Of a stretch of DNA of 64,000 bases, positions 36,458 to 46,852 are shown piece by piece; the first letter of the stretch is position 1, and each line of letters starts with the position of its first letter. This stretch comes from Rhytidiadelphus loreus (Eukaryota > Streptophyta > Bryopsida > Hypnales > Hylocomiaceae), in assembly GCA_947034895.1 (NCBI GenBank), contig OX344765.1:16807001-16871000 (forward strand). Direction: 5' to 3'. A program made the position numbers and the translations under genes. The notes below the pieces were generated by a model that was given only the letters and a program-made list of their open reading frames with translations, was not told the origin of the DNA and ran no database searches.

Positions 36458-37021
36458 CTTGGGGAGTCGCTTAGAATGTCCATTAGAAACCACATGCAAA
36501 CAAAACTTTAGACCCCTATATACTTTTTGAATTTTAAATTAAACAAAATAAGAAAAATATAAATAGATAGATCTACTTTGAAAGTTTATGTTTTGAATTA
36601 TTGGTATTTTTATTTTTTAATAATAATTAGTTACAAATTTTTGAAGTAAGAAGATACATTGTAGAACTAAAAAATAACTTTCACACCCCTATATTCAATA
36701 TTAGAAAAAGATGTCTAAAAAATGAACAAAAGAATTCTAAAAAGAATTCTCTATTGAAAGCTCATTTTGAGTTGAATATTGATTCAATGGTCATCTAAAT
36801 GTGTTCTCTATAGTTATTTAAGTTGAAAAACATGTCATTTTAGTTCATTTTCAACCTCTTCTAAAAATCATTTCATATTTTATTTGAGCTGGAAATTTTG
36901 GCAATAGAAACCTATAGTCATTATTAAACAATGCTCAAAATTTTAGGTTAAAATTATAGTTTATTAGAAACCACTTGTTTGCACATGGTTTGTTATAGTA
37001 GAACTAAGTGCACCCTCCGAG
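36458..37021. mobile_element. 564-bp TIR element with 8-bp target duplication
   Basis: The ends are CTTGGGGAGTCGC and GTGCACCCTCCGAG. GTAAAAAC stands on both sides (36450-36457 and 37022-37029), an exact 8-bp duplication. The body is the reverse of 2422-3004 (shared AAAGCTCATTTTGAGTTG / TTCAATAGAAAGCTATTC region and the GACTAAAGGTTTCTATTG word in complement). Non-coding. Confidence 0.85.
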
Positions 37022-37514
37022 GTAAAAACAATTGTGTCGTGTTCTGTAACTTTGTATTTGTGAATATAAAGGGTATGTTTCCAATTGTAAGTATGTGTAA
37101 ATGTGTTTGTGACTAGGTGTGTAAATCAATTGGTGTTAATTGAATAGTTGTGCATAATTGTGTGTGAGTGAATTGATTGTTGTGAATTGAAGTGATAAAT
37201 TGTGAATGTATAAGGAATCTATGATTACCAATTGAATTAATTGAGTGTGTTGAGTGAATGTGAGAACTGAACTTCGACACTAATTATAATGGCAGTTCCT
37301 GCCAATTTTGAACTCATTGTCATTGTGAGAACTTAACTTGTGACATTAAATTGAAAAATTGAGTGAATCAATTGGGACTGAAATTGTAATTGTTATGACA
37401 AGATTGTTGTGTGATTGTAAAGAATGAGACAATTGGAAATGGAATTGTGAGAGAACAATGAGAATAGAACTGAGTTGAAAATCTTGTGAGAAAGCCAATT
37501 GGAAGAGTTGATGA

Positions 37515-38060
37515 ATTTAACCAATTTATAATACACTAGTCCTTTTTTGATGATTTCTTGTGCAATGAATTTTTTTTAAATTTGAAATCTCAAAAATGAA
37601 AAGTTAGAGATCAACGTTTGGAATATATGAAAAAAATTTAAGAACTTTGACTTCATTGATTGCAAGATAATAGGGCTCGAAGTTAAAAGAAAATGTTTTT
37701 TTCTTGAAACCACCCTTACATAGCTAACTAAGTATGACTCCTCTTAGAATGTGATTTGAGAACTAGAATCTGTTTTTTTGGACAATTTTATGACATATTT
37801 GATTAGTTACATACATGCCAAATTTCAAAAGTCAATGAGAGTTTTAGCAAAAGATGCCCATTTTGCCCAAATTGCCTAAAATTTGTTTGGGGCAATATAA
37901 CTTTTGATTTAAGCACCCGATTTGATAAAGAAATTATTCTCACTAAAAGGATACATGTGCACACTTTGTGTCAAATTTTCATGAACGTTCAACCAAAATT
38001 AACTTCATAGGAATCTACCTGAGTTTTCAAGTATTCATTGAACCAATACTTGGTCCTTTC
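37515..38060 (-). mobile_element. TTAA-family relic interrupted by the 97-bp array
   Basis: The sequence GTGCACACTTTGTGTCAAAT to CAATACTTGGTCCTTTCTAG is the reverse of the left part of 52216-52792 (GACACAAGGTGTGGACATA, CCTATGAAGTCAATTTTGGT). The outer TTAA is gone, because the array begins where the element end should be. Confidence 0.6.
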
Positions 38061-38075
38061 TAGGTTTGATTATTT

Positions 38076-39404
38076 GAACCTAATTGTGACCCGTTTCTAA
38101 AACTGACCCCTACACTAAATTCTTGACCAAAATGTACAACCTCTACTCACAGAAACCTAGGTTTGCTTACTTGAACCTAATTGTGACCCGTTTCTAAAAC
38201 TAACCCCTACTCTAAATTCTTGACCAAAATGTACAACCTCTACTCACAGAAACCTAGGTTTGCTTACTTGAACCTAATTGTGACCCGTTTCTAAAACTGA
38301 CCCCTACTCTAAATTCTTGACCAAAATGTACAACCTCTACTCACAGAAACCTAGGTTTGCTTACTTGAACCTAATTGTGACCCGTTTCTAAAACTGACCC
38401 CTACTCTAAATTCTTGACCAAAATGTACAACCTCTACTCACAGAAACCTAGGTTTGCTTACTTGAACCTAATTGTGACCCGTTTCTAAAACTGACCCCTA
38501 CTCTAAATTCTTGACCAAAATGTACAACCTCTACTCACAGAAACCTAGGTTTGCTTACTTGAACCTAATTGTGACCCGTTTCTAAAACTGACCCCTACTC
38601 TAAATTCTTGACCAAAATGTACAACCTCTACTCACAGAAACCTAGGTTTGCTTACTTGAACCTAATTGTGACCCGTTTCTAAAACTGACCCCTACTCTAA
38701 ATTCTTGACCAAAATGTACAACCTCTACTCACAGAAACCTAGGTTTGCTTACTTGAACCTAATTGTGACCCGTTTCTAAAACTGATCCCTACTCTAAATT
38801 CTTGACCAAAATGTACAGCCTCTACTCACAGAAACCTAGGTTTGCTTACTTGAACCTAATTGTGACCCGTTTCTAAAACTGACCCCTACTCTAAATTCTT
38901 GACCAAAATGTACAACCTCTACTCACAGAAACCTAGGTTTGCTTACTTGAACCTAATTGTGACCCGTTTCTAAAACTGACCCCTACTCTAAATTCTTGAC
39001 CAAAATGTACAACCTCTACTCACAGAAACCTAGGTTTGCTTACTTGAACCTAATTGTGACCCGTTTCTAAAACTGACCCCTACTCTAAATTCTTGACCAA
39101 AATGTACAGCCTCTACTCACAGAAACCTAGATTTGCTTACTTGAACCTAATTGTGACCCGTTTCTAAAATTGACCCCTACTCTAAATTCTTGACCAAAAT
39201 GTACAACCTCTACTCACAGAAACCTAGGTTTGCTTACTTGAACCTAATTGTGACCCGTTTCTAAAACTGACCCCTACTCTAAATTCTTGACCAAAATGTA
39301 CAACCTCTACTCACAGAAACCTAGGTTTGCTTACTTGAACCTAATTGTGACCCGTTTCTAAAACTGACCCCTACACTAAATTCTTGACCAAAATGTACAA
39401 CCTC
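38076..39404 (+). repeat. 97-bp tandem array, 13.7 units
   Basis: Units start every 97 bp from 38076 (GAACCTAATTGTGACCCG), and the last, at 39337, is partial. Units are almost identical; I see only single changes (38784 region GATCCC for GACCCC, GTACAGCC for GTACAACC at two units, CTAGATTT for CTAGGTTT, AAAATTGACC for AAAACTGACC). The first and last units share CTACACTAAA where all inner units have CTACTCTAAA. The unit matches the interior of the AAGGTAACAACACC MITE family (1693, 12005, 16790). 97 is not a multiple of three and the units are closed, so this is not coding. Confidence 0.97.
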
Positions 39405-39512
39405 GCTTCGTTTTCACTTTTTACAAATTCATAATTTATTCCTATGGTGTTCCCAACAATCCCCCACCAAACCCCAACTATAACTTAGCTAGCTAAATAA
39501 CCCAAACCAAGA

Positions 39513-40046
39513 TTATTCCAACAAAATTAGGTGGACCTCCGCAGACATTGCATCGTGAGTAGCCCACCGCAAGTCACGCCAAGCCAAGCCATGCCGGCTG
39601 GTGACGGGTGTTCCACCCTTCTCAAAAGGTCCGTCGTTGTTGGTCAGACTTTGGTTGTGGACAGACTTGGGCGGTGTGAGCCCAATAGCCATGTGATGAT
39701 TAGCCCCCGTTGGAAACAAAGTGAGGACAGAAGACATATGGTGGGAATCTTGAGTTGGGAGCTTCGCTTCCCTTCCCCATGTGGAGTTGTGGACCACTGC
39801 ACACTCCATCTGAAAAGCATAACATAAATAATAAGTTACGTAACCTAGTCTCCTGTGCAGTTTTTCAGTTGGCATGAAATGATTAATCTCATGGGCTCCA
39901 GGGTTCAGTTGACCTAAGCTTCTAAAATTCAGTACACCAAGACCAACCTTTTGGATACCACCAGGCACCAGCACCTTCTCCAACAGCCTACACACCAGCC
40001 TATACAGGCAACAATTGGCACATTGCACAAGATATCCAGATTGCAA
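39513..40046 (-). CDS. longest open frame of the window, doubtful
   Basis: This minus-strand frame has 177 codons from MQSGYLVQCANCCLYRLVCR to a TAA. It is unusually long for this AT-rich window but lies in a GC-richer island where chance frames are longer. It has no domain that I recognise, and its middle and end look random. The plus strand of its first third offers a competing reading (39926-40100). Confidence 0.2.
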   Translation of the reverse strand: MQSGYLVQCANCCLYRLVCRLLEKVLVPGGIQKVGLGVLNFRSLGQLNPGAHEINHFMPTEKLHRRLGYVTYYLCYAFQMECAVVHNSTWGREAKLPTQDSHHMSSVLTLFPTGANHHMAIGLTPPKSVHNQSLTNNDGPFEKGGTPVTSRHGLAWRDLRWATHDAMSAEVHLILLE

Positions 40047-40100
40047 ATCTAGATGGTCATTGGTTGTTCTACCTTAGTAGAAACAAAAATTACTTTAATC
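39926..40100 (+). pseudogene. exon-like fragment truncated by a TTAA element
   Basis: After a plausible acceptor (CTTCTAAAATTCAG at 39932) the plus frame reads HQDQPFGYHQAPAPSPTAYT, then PAYTGNNWHIAQDIQIANLD and GHWLFYLSRNKNYFNP, and stops at 40098-40100 inside the TTAA element that starts at 40095. The proline/glutamine/tyrosine-rich start looks like a disordered protein tail. Another acceptor-like word (GTGCAGTTTTTCAG) is at 39856-39869. The true end of the exon cannot be placed. I do not recognise the gene. Confidence 0.3.
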
Positions 40101-41048
40101 CCTAAAGGACTATACGGTGTTTTTGACAACATAGTGATTTTGGGCAGCTCACTATGTATGGAATTTTTATTTTATTTCTTTGAAATTTCCACATAGCATG
40201 TGCCTAAGGAGTAACTTTAAGACCCAACAATTTTCATAATTGTTGACTACATGGTTCAAAAGTTATTGCATGATATGTGATTTTCAGTGGGCAGTGAGTA
40301 GTTTAAGCAAAAAAAAAACTTCTTTGAAAATCACTTTTTTTTAAAATAAAAATTTGAAATTGATTCTCTAGATTTATATATATGTGGTAAGCTTTGAATC
40401 ATTCCATTTTGATTAATGAGATGACAATTATAAGGAATTTTAGTTTGGGTTAGTTTGTAGGTAGGTATGGAATCTCTAGTCTAAAATAAACTTTGAAGTC
40501 CTTTATTTAACTCTATTTTAAATATTTTTGGAAAAAAAATAAAAAAATAAGGTGTATATTGTTATTGCAACATTACAACCATTCGGATTGCCATTTTTCA
40601 ATTCCATAAATAAATTGTTAACAATTTGGTATTTCAAAACATTCTCTATTTCTTTCTACTTACTGGTTTTTTCCTATATGTTGTACAATTTCAAATGATC
40701 TGAAAATGTTCAAGCATATAGCCAAACTTGCCTTGAAGAAGGAATCCAAAGAGTAATAACCATTCTAGACATTTTTTTCATACAAATGTGACCTTGTGAA
40801 GTGCAGATGCCCGTATTTTCACAGAGCCCAAAAAAGGATTTTTGTCACTTCAAATGTTAATATCTTGCAATCTACACCGTGGAAACTTTTGAAATTTTTT
40901 CCACATCTTCTCAAACTAGTGTACTACAAGATCCTATGGTTACATGTTTCTAAAAATGTTTTTTTTTCTAAATTTTGGTACTTGTCCTAGAAATAACAAT
41001 TTTGGAGCAATTTTGGTGAAAACATAGTCTCTGACTTTTAGGGGTTAA
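40095..41048 (-). mobile_element. 0.95-kb TTAA element
   Basis: Ends TTAATCCCTAAAGGACTATA and GACTTTTAGGGGTTAA. The interior GGCAACATAGTGATTTTGGG-like start (GACAACATAG here) and the AAGATCCTATGGTTACATGT landmark at 40930 are shared with 47405-48319, 29703 and, reversed, 58842-59786. The 64-codon frame at 40796-40990 recurs at 48013 as repeat text with many replacements and is not evidence for a gene. Confidence 0.9.
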
Positions 41049-41084
41049 GGTAGAATTGCCCATTATCACACAAATATGTTATCT

Positions 41085-42442
41085 AGGGGTGGTATAGAGA
41101 CGATTACTTGTTAGTAGAGAGATGGTTGCTTGGTGACATCACCAACTACTTTCTATCCCTGTTCTTTGAACAAATGAGACAATTATTCCTAACTTCCACA
41201 TTTTAATTGGAGGATTTTAAAAAGGCAAAGAAATCAAAATATTTGGCAACAATATCATTGACTTTCAAAATTCAAAATTCACTTACTATGTGTGTAGAGA
41301 TGATAAGACAAATTCTTTATACAAGTAGGGTGGTAGGAGGTAAAACAACCCAGTGGGATATGTAAATTAGGATTAGTAGTAATTCAGCTGTTCATAGTTA
41401 AGTCAAAAGCATGAATTGCGTTCAAGTAGAATTTCAATCCTCATTTTGGCATAGTATAATAATTTTTTTCAAAAAACTTTGAGCTACAAAAAGTTGGCAA
41501 ATATTTTGTTTTATTTGAATTTAATGTTTAATTGTTTGAGATTTTATTTTAAAGCGTTCAAGCTTATTTTTGTACTTTAATTAAATATGGTCAATCAACT
41601 TTAGAGAACATGGCACATGGCATGGCTTGACATGTGGTAAAGTTATTCAATATTGGTGCTCCATAGATGAGTCAAGCATAGCAGACCTAGACCTCTTCTC
41701 ATGCTAGGCCGCCTATTATATCCAATTGTCTTTTAATTCAGCTTGAGTGTTTCAAGCCATGCATTGATCAAGCTTGCCAAAGTCACAAATTTTGGGTGAC
41801 TAGCTTTTTCCTCTCTTCTAGGGCTAGTTGAAACCTAAAATTCTGCCATTAACATTTTGAAGAGACTATTGTGTGTGCAAGTGAAAAATTGTTGAAAAAA
41901 TAACTTTGTGTAAGTTTTCTTGAAGCTAGTTTCCTATTGGAAATTTTTGGTATATGTTTCCAATTTGAAATGTTATAAATTCTTTTGAACATGAGACCAA
42001 CTCTGTGACAAAAAGAAATTTAAAAAAAGTTCAATAAAAAGGTGAAATTACCTTGTGCAAAAGCCTTTCTAAATTAAAACTACCCAGAATTTGAATTCCC
42101 CCCCTCTAAAAAAAACATTTTTTTCCACTTGAAACACTATAATCTCAGAAAATTTGCAATCAAAACCTCCCATTCTTTTCACTAGTAGAACCCTATGTTT
42201 TTCTATCGAAATGTTTTGTTTGACGTCACTGTTAACATGAAAACATGTGGATGTCTAGAAAAATCTATCTAGAAAAACATAAAGTTCTACTAGTGTTTAC
42301 TTTAGTGTAATGAACTAGTCTACCACTAGATCTTATTGTAAGATGCACTGAAATTTTATTTGTCATGTTTTTTTACTTTTGCCATCAAAATGGCCCATTT
42401 GAGTGTTTTGAGGTGAAACATAGTCAAAGTACTTTAGAGGTA
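41085..42442 (-). mobile_element. partial B-class TTAA element
   Basis: Follows 22580-24652 in reverse, from the CATCACCAACTACTTTCT region through one foldback arm (41280-41470) and CATGGCTTGACATGTGG to ACTTTAGAGGTAAA at the right. The left end is missing. It is split by the CACTA foldback at 42180-42295. Confidence 0.65.
42180..42295. mobile_element. 116-bp CACTA-type foldback with TTT duplication
   Basis: Starts CACTAGTAGAACCCTATGTT and ends AACATAAAGTTCTACTAGTG. TTT flanks both sides (42177-42179 and 42296-42298), the 3-bp duplication of CACTA elements. Confidence 0.85.
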
Positions 42443-43311
42443 AACAAGTGTTAAATGTTGATCATTGAAATCTTTTATTAAATTTATAAAAAAAAAATCA
42501 AAGTCTCCTATTTCAAAGTTTCAAACCTTGTAAATCTTTCGATGCAACCAATATACTAGTGTAATATTTGTAATTACATTTCAAGTAAATCCATAAATTT
42601 TTAGAATATATATTTTAATTGCTATAATAAAAAATAGAAATTAAACACACTTTGTTGATTGTTGTCATTTTCAAGCAATTTGTCTATTTCAACTTATATC
42701 CTTGAAACTTCACATTATAATAAACTATGACTATTCTTTTTTTTAATTTGCAAAATGTCTCTTGATGCTCGTACAAATATTGTGTTTGAAACAATTTTTA
42801 AACTTAACAGATTGAAAAATGGATGAATTTCATCTAATATTATATTTTTTGATTTGGTAATGGAACATGCATGTTCAAGTTATGTTTGTTATTTTCTAAG
42901 TATGAGATAAGCATTTGTTTTCATTTGTTTAAAAATTTGACATTGATTCTTAATATTAGACTAATACACTTCTATTTTTTTTACTAATATTCAAAAGGTA
43001 TTTTCAACATAAGAATTTGCAAAATGAGATTGCAACTAATGAATTAGTTATATGTTTTCAAAGTGCAGGGTATAGGTATATCCATTATGAATTGTAGGTT
43101 TTGCTCTTCAAATGAGATACAACTAAATCTTTAAAATTTAGTTTGATTTTAAATATACAGTTAAAATGAGCTAAATTAACAAAATAAAGCGCATCAAGTC
43201 TAATTTTTGTTCCATCTAAGGAGTAAGTATAATTTCTTAAAATGATTGTTCTTTTTTGAATTGAAGTTGAGAGGCTATTCACACATTTTCAAATATAACA
43301 TGATAAGAAAG
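42443..43311. other. AT-rich non-coding stretch
   Basis: No gene or element ends recognised. Confidence 0.45.
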
Positions 43312-43341
43312 GTTCACTACAAGAGAAAGGGGTGTTTTAAG

Positions 43342-43485
43342 TATAGTCCTAGAGATAAGATATTAAGTAATGACTTTTATGTAGATTTTTAGTAAAAATA
43401 TACTGAAAATATATGTACTTTCAGTAAATATTTACTAAAAATCTACATAAAAGTCATTACTTAATATCTTATCTCTAGGACTATA
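43342..43485. repeat. 144-bp palindrome in the outer CACTA foldback
   Basis: TATAGTCCTAGAGATAAGAT at the left is mirrored by ATCTTATCTCTAGGACTATA at the right, with arms of about 65 bp and an AT-rich centre. A transcript would fold into a long hairpin. Confidence 0.9.
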
Positions 43486-43814
43486 CCACTACAAGGAAAT
43501 GGGGGTAAATGTAACCATAGAAGAATGACTGCTTGTCCGGAACGACTTGAATATGACTCATGTTCCCTAATTGCACCAAGGGTTTGGGATTGTCATCGTT
43601 AGAGTCAATTCAGAGTCACATTCGCGATTATAGGATGACGACTTAGCGGTAGGGAGTTTTCATCCACATTTTTACATCTAGAACGTGTTGTCTTTATCTA
43701 GTCCCGCAATGTGCTGAAAAACTTGTTTTTTCCACTTTAAATGATGTGAATATTATTTTCTAAAATCTAGGAAATGTAAATATTATTTTCTAATATCTAA
43801 AAGATTTGAAGTTT

Positions 43815-44123
43815 ATTTTCAAGCCATTTAGTGTGTAAATACAAAGAGTTCAAGTAACAAGCCTTTTATACAAGTGGGGTGGTAGGAGGCAAGACAAACC
43901 ATGTGGGATTTGTAAAATGTTGATGCAATAGTAGAGTAGTGATGTGGAAGTCATTATGTAGTTGTGTTAGTAAGAGTAGTATAATGACTTCCACATCGCT
44001 ACTCTACTATTGCATCAACATTTTACAAATCCCACATGGTTTGTCTTGCCTCCTACCACCCCACTTGTATAAAAGGCTTGTTACTTGAATTCTTTGTATT
44101 CACACACTAAATGGCTTGAAAAT
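43815..44123. repeat. 309-bp near-perfect palindrome
   Basis: The left arm ATTTTCAAGCCATTTAGTGT is mirrored by ACACTAAATGGCTTGAAAAT. The arms run for about 140 bp around a short loop near 43960-43985. The arms carry AAGCCTTTTATACAAGTGGG / CCCACTTGTATAAAAGGCTT and TCCCACATGG, the words found in the foldback arms of the B-class TTAA elements. Confidence 0.92.
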
Positions 44124-44160
44124 CCATTTGACACATATAAAATATAGTGTATTATGTATT

Positions 44161-44305
44161 TGTATATGGTGTATGATGTATGAATCATGTATTTGTATAT
44201 GGTGTATGAATCATGTATTTGTATATGGTGTATGAATCATGTATTTGTATATGGTGTATGAATCATGTATTTGTATATGGTGTATGGTGTTCGGTATATG
44301 GTGTA
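44161..44305 (+). repeat. 26-bp tandem repeat, about 5 units
   Basis: The unit is GAATCATGTATTTGTATATG plus GTGTAT. Inner units are identical and the outer units are imperfect. Confidence 0.9.
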
Positions 44306-44349
44306 CTCATTTTGCACATTTCACCACAACTTGAAAATAATGTTTAAAT

Positions 44350-44625
44350 CTTTTAGATATTAGAAAATAATATTCACATTTCTTAGATTTCAGAAGAAAA
44401 ATATTTTTATTTCCTAGATTTTAGAATATAATCCTAGATTTTAGAAAATAATATTCACATTTCCTAGATTTTAGAATACAATCCTAGATTTCAGAAGAAA
44501 AATATTCACATTTCCTAGATTTCAGATTATAATCCTAGATTTAGAAGAAAAATATTCACATTTCCTAGATTTCAGAATATAATCCTAGATTTCAAAAAAT
44601 AATATTCAAATTTCCTAGATTTATC
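44350..44625 (+). repeat. 51-bp minisatellite, about 5 units
   Basis: Units combine TTTCCTAGATTTTAGAATA, AATCCTAGATTTCAGAAGA and AAATATTCACA with small changes and deletions. The complement of one unit is at 43745-43815, outside the palindrome. Confidence 0.8.
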
Positions 44626-44860
44626 ACTTTGGAAGTTTCATCCAAAATCCCATCCAAGCTCACAATGGATGGTGATAATACTATGGCAGTCATTTATAAA
44701 AATGACTAGTCCACTATGACTCTAGGGGCCAAAATCACATTACAGTCATTTTTGTCCACAATGACTCCTATGCAGTCATTCTTTGCAGTCATTTATACAT
44801 TGTTTTTCTTGTAGTGTACTTATAAACACACTTAAAACACCCCTTTCTCTTGTAGTGGTT

Positions 44861-45823
44861 TATATTAAGATGTATTAAACCTTAATTTACTTATATGATC
44901 AGATTTTCAATTAAATCCAGTGTATTTAAAATTTATTATGAATTCTCTTTGTTTAGTTTTTCAAAAGAATCATAATCATTTCAAAGCTTCAATTCTTTTT
45001 AATTTTGTTACAATTTATGAAGCAATATAATTGCATGTGTCAAATGGAAAAAGGTATTTCTGAATCTGATTTTTGTGAAGGATATTGACTTTTGACTATG
45101 TCCTTAACCCATTATTGTTCCGAGGATTCATGTCTTATAAACTAACCAAAAGATTTAAAATTTCATAGTTTTCTCAAGAAATTAAAAAATTTCAGGAATA
45201 TTAGATAAAATTCAATGTTCAAGGGAGTTGACATTTTTGGGCAATAACATCATTGTTGAATGTTGATAGTAAAAAGTGGAAGTATAATTGAAAATATGTA
45301 ATTAATTAATTATTAGAAGTTTCTCAATATGACATTTATATTTTAAAAAATTGCAATTATAATCTAGCAACAACTTATAGGCAATCTATATATTCTTTTA
45401 GGATTGCCAAGAATATCCTATACTGTTGATTCAATCAAAATTCTTCAAATTCCATTTTATTCAAGTATTAATTTTTTTTTCAAGCTCTACATAATTTTCA
45501 AATGTATAAAGGTTAAATTAATAATTTTAGTGAAGGTGAGTGAAATTGAATGTATAAAGATATGCCAAAGTATGACCATCCACTACACATAACACTTGCT
45601 TCATTCCAAATATGCCAACACATGATACTAAAGCCTCCATCCTCTTTTAAATTTCCCCTCATATTGCTACTATATAGATGATTCATTTATACCACAAAAA
45701 GAATAACTATTCAAATCAAGCAACGAGAATTTTGAATACCCTACATATGGCAACCAGTCCAATAGGAAAAGTAAAACTATAAATCTCTTGAAAACAAAAA
45801 AAATATACAAGATTCATTACATG
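44861..45823. other. AT-rich non-coding stretch
   Basis: No gene or element ends recognised. Confidence 0.45.
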
Positions 45824-45830
45824 TGATTTG

Positions 45831-46117
45831 GCTCTCGGGGAGGGCTGCGAGTTCCCAACTCGAAACCCCCCCGAGAACCGCCGATATCCGCTGTTCCCAG
45901 CCTGTGCTGACCTGGCCGAGAGACGGTCAGGTCAGATTTTTCGGAAAAAAAAAAAAAAAATTAACTTTGTTTCTCAGTTTAAGAACTTAAAAAAAAAATT
46001 TTTTTTTTTTTTTTTTTTTCAAAAAAAAAAATCTGTCAGTGGCGTTCTTTGACTGCCGGGGGAACAGCGCCGGGAACGGCCCCGAAACGGCCCTTAAAAT
46101 CCTGAAATCTCATCTAA
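45831..46117 (+). mobile_element. GC-rich SINE-like unit, copy 1
   Basis: The unit opens GCTCTCGGGGAGGGCTGCGA and contains TGGCCGAGAGACGG, which resembles a tRNA Ser/Leu A box, within a small hairpin (GACCTG...CAGGTC). A/T-run spacers follow, then TCTGTCAGTGGCGTTC and GGGGGAACAGCGCCGGGAAC, and it closes near CTCATCTAA. TGATTTG is present at 45824-45830 and 46118-46124, a 7-bp direct repeat fitting retroposition. The tRNA relation is an inference; no good B box is present in this copy. A frame across the 5' half is chance. Confidence 0.5.
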
Positions 46118-46584
46118 TGATTTGCAATACACAAACTAATTCAAATTCTCATTACTAAATGTAGTATTGAACTAGCTCACATTTTCACAAATATTCTCAA
46201 CTCTGTAGACCACATTCTTAATGACATAAAACATCCAATGTCACAAAATAATCAACTATGCAAAGTTATATTCTCTTTCATAGTAACCATATTAAAAACT
46301 TGAATACATCCAAAAGTACAAGCACACACAACTATAAAAGGCAATGAAGTTGTAGATGTATTAGCAATCACAAGTAATCAAAAGTAATATTGCCTTCCAT
46401 TAGGAGGCTACGAATATGCCCACCCAATACTGCTCTATTTATATAGAGACGATTGGTTCTCATCTAAAAAGACCCTAATTATACCAAGTCCGCATAAGAT
46501 TTCAAAAATCATACCTTGAAACCAAAGCAAACAATGACAATATTGACTTAGCATCGTGCATCCATAGCATTCACAAATGCAATG

Positions 46585-46852
46585 GTGCTAGTATGTGAGC
46601 CCAAGAATGCGAGCTTGTGAGCATTGAGCCTACAATTTAGGTACCTGTAATATAGATACCACACATTATAGATAGTATATATATCATAAACACATATAAT
46701 ATGGGTATTTACAATATATACATCTTATAATTATAGATGATTTCTATTGTATACACACCTATAACATAGATGTGTAGTGTTCTAGGCTCATAGGCTCACA
46801 TTCCTATGCTCACACTCCTATGCTCACACTCCTATGCTCACATAATAGCAAC
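46585..46852. mobile_element. GTGCTAGTATGTGAGC-family MITE, copy 4
   Basis: Starts GTGCTAGTATGTGAGCCC and ends GCTCACATAATAGCAAC. The right end carries a triplicated CTATGCTCACACTC unit (46804-46840). Confidence 0.8.

Larger units (their letters stand above)
43487..44816. mobile_element. inner CACTA element, 1330 bp, TAC duplication
   Basis: The left end CACTACAAGGAAATGGGGGT and right end TTGTTTTTCTTGTAGTG share CACTACAAG(G/A)AAA. TAC stands at 43484-43486 and 44817-44819. The body has subterminal ATGACT/AGTCAT words (43525-43640, 44690-44800), a 309-bp palindrome and two minisatellites. No transposase; it must depend on an enzyme made elsewhere. Confidence 0.92.
43315..44857. mobile_element. 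outer CACTA foldback, 210 bp, opened by an inner CACTA element
   Basis: The TIR CACTACAAGAGAAAGGGGTG continues as TTTTAAG and is mirrored exactly at 44831-44857. GTT stands at 43312-43314 and 44858-44860. Removing the inner element and one TAC copy leaves 43315-43486 plus 44820-44857, a 210-bp foldback. Confidence 0.95.

Noticed and set aside
38076..39404. 97-bp array as a CRISPR array or centromeric satellite
   Set aside because: There are no unique spacers between repeats, so it is not CRISPR. The array is short and continuous with a MITE, so a centromeric satellite is not supported by this window.
45828..46052. 74-codon frame with lysine and phenylalanine runs
   Set aside because: The runs are translated poly-A and poly-T spacers of the SINE-like unit.
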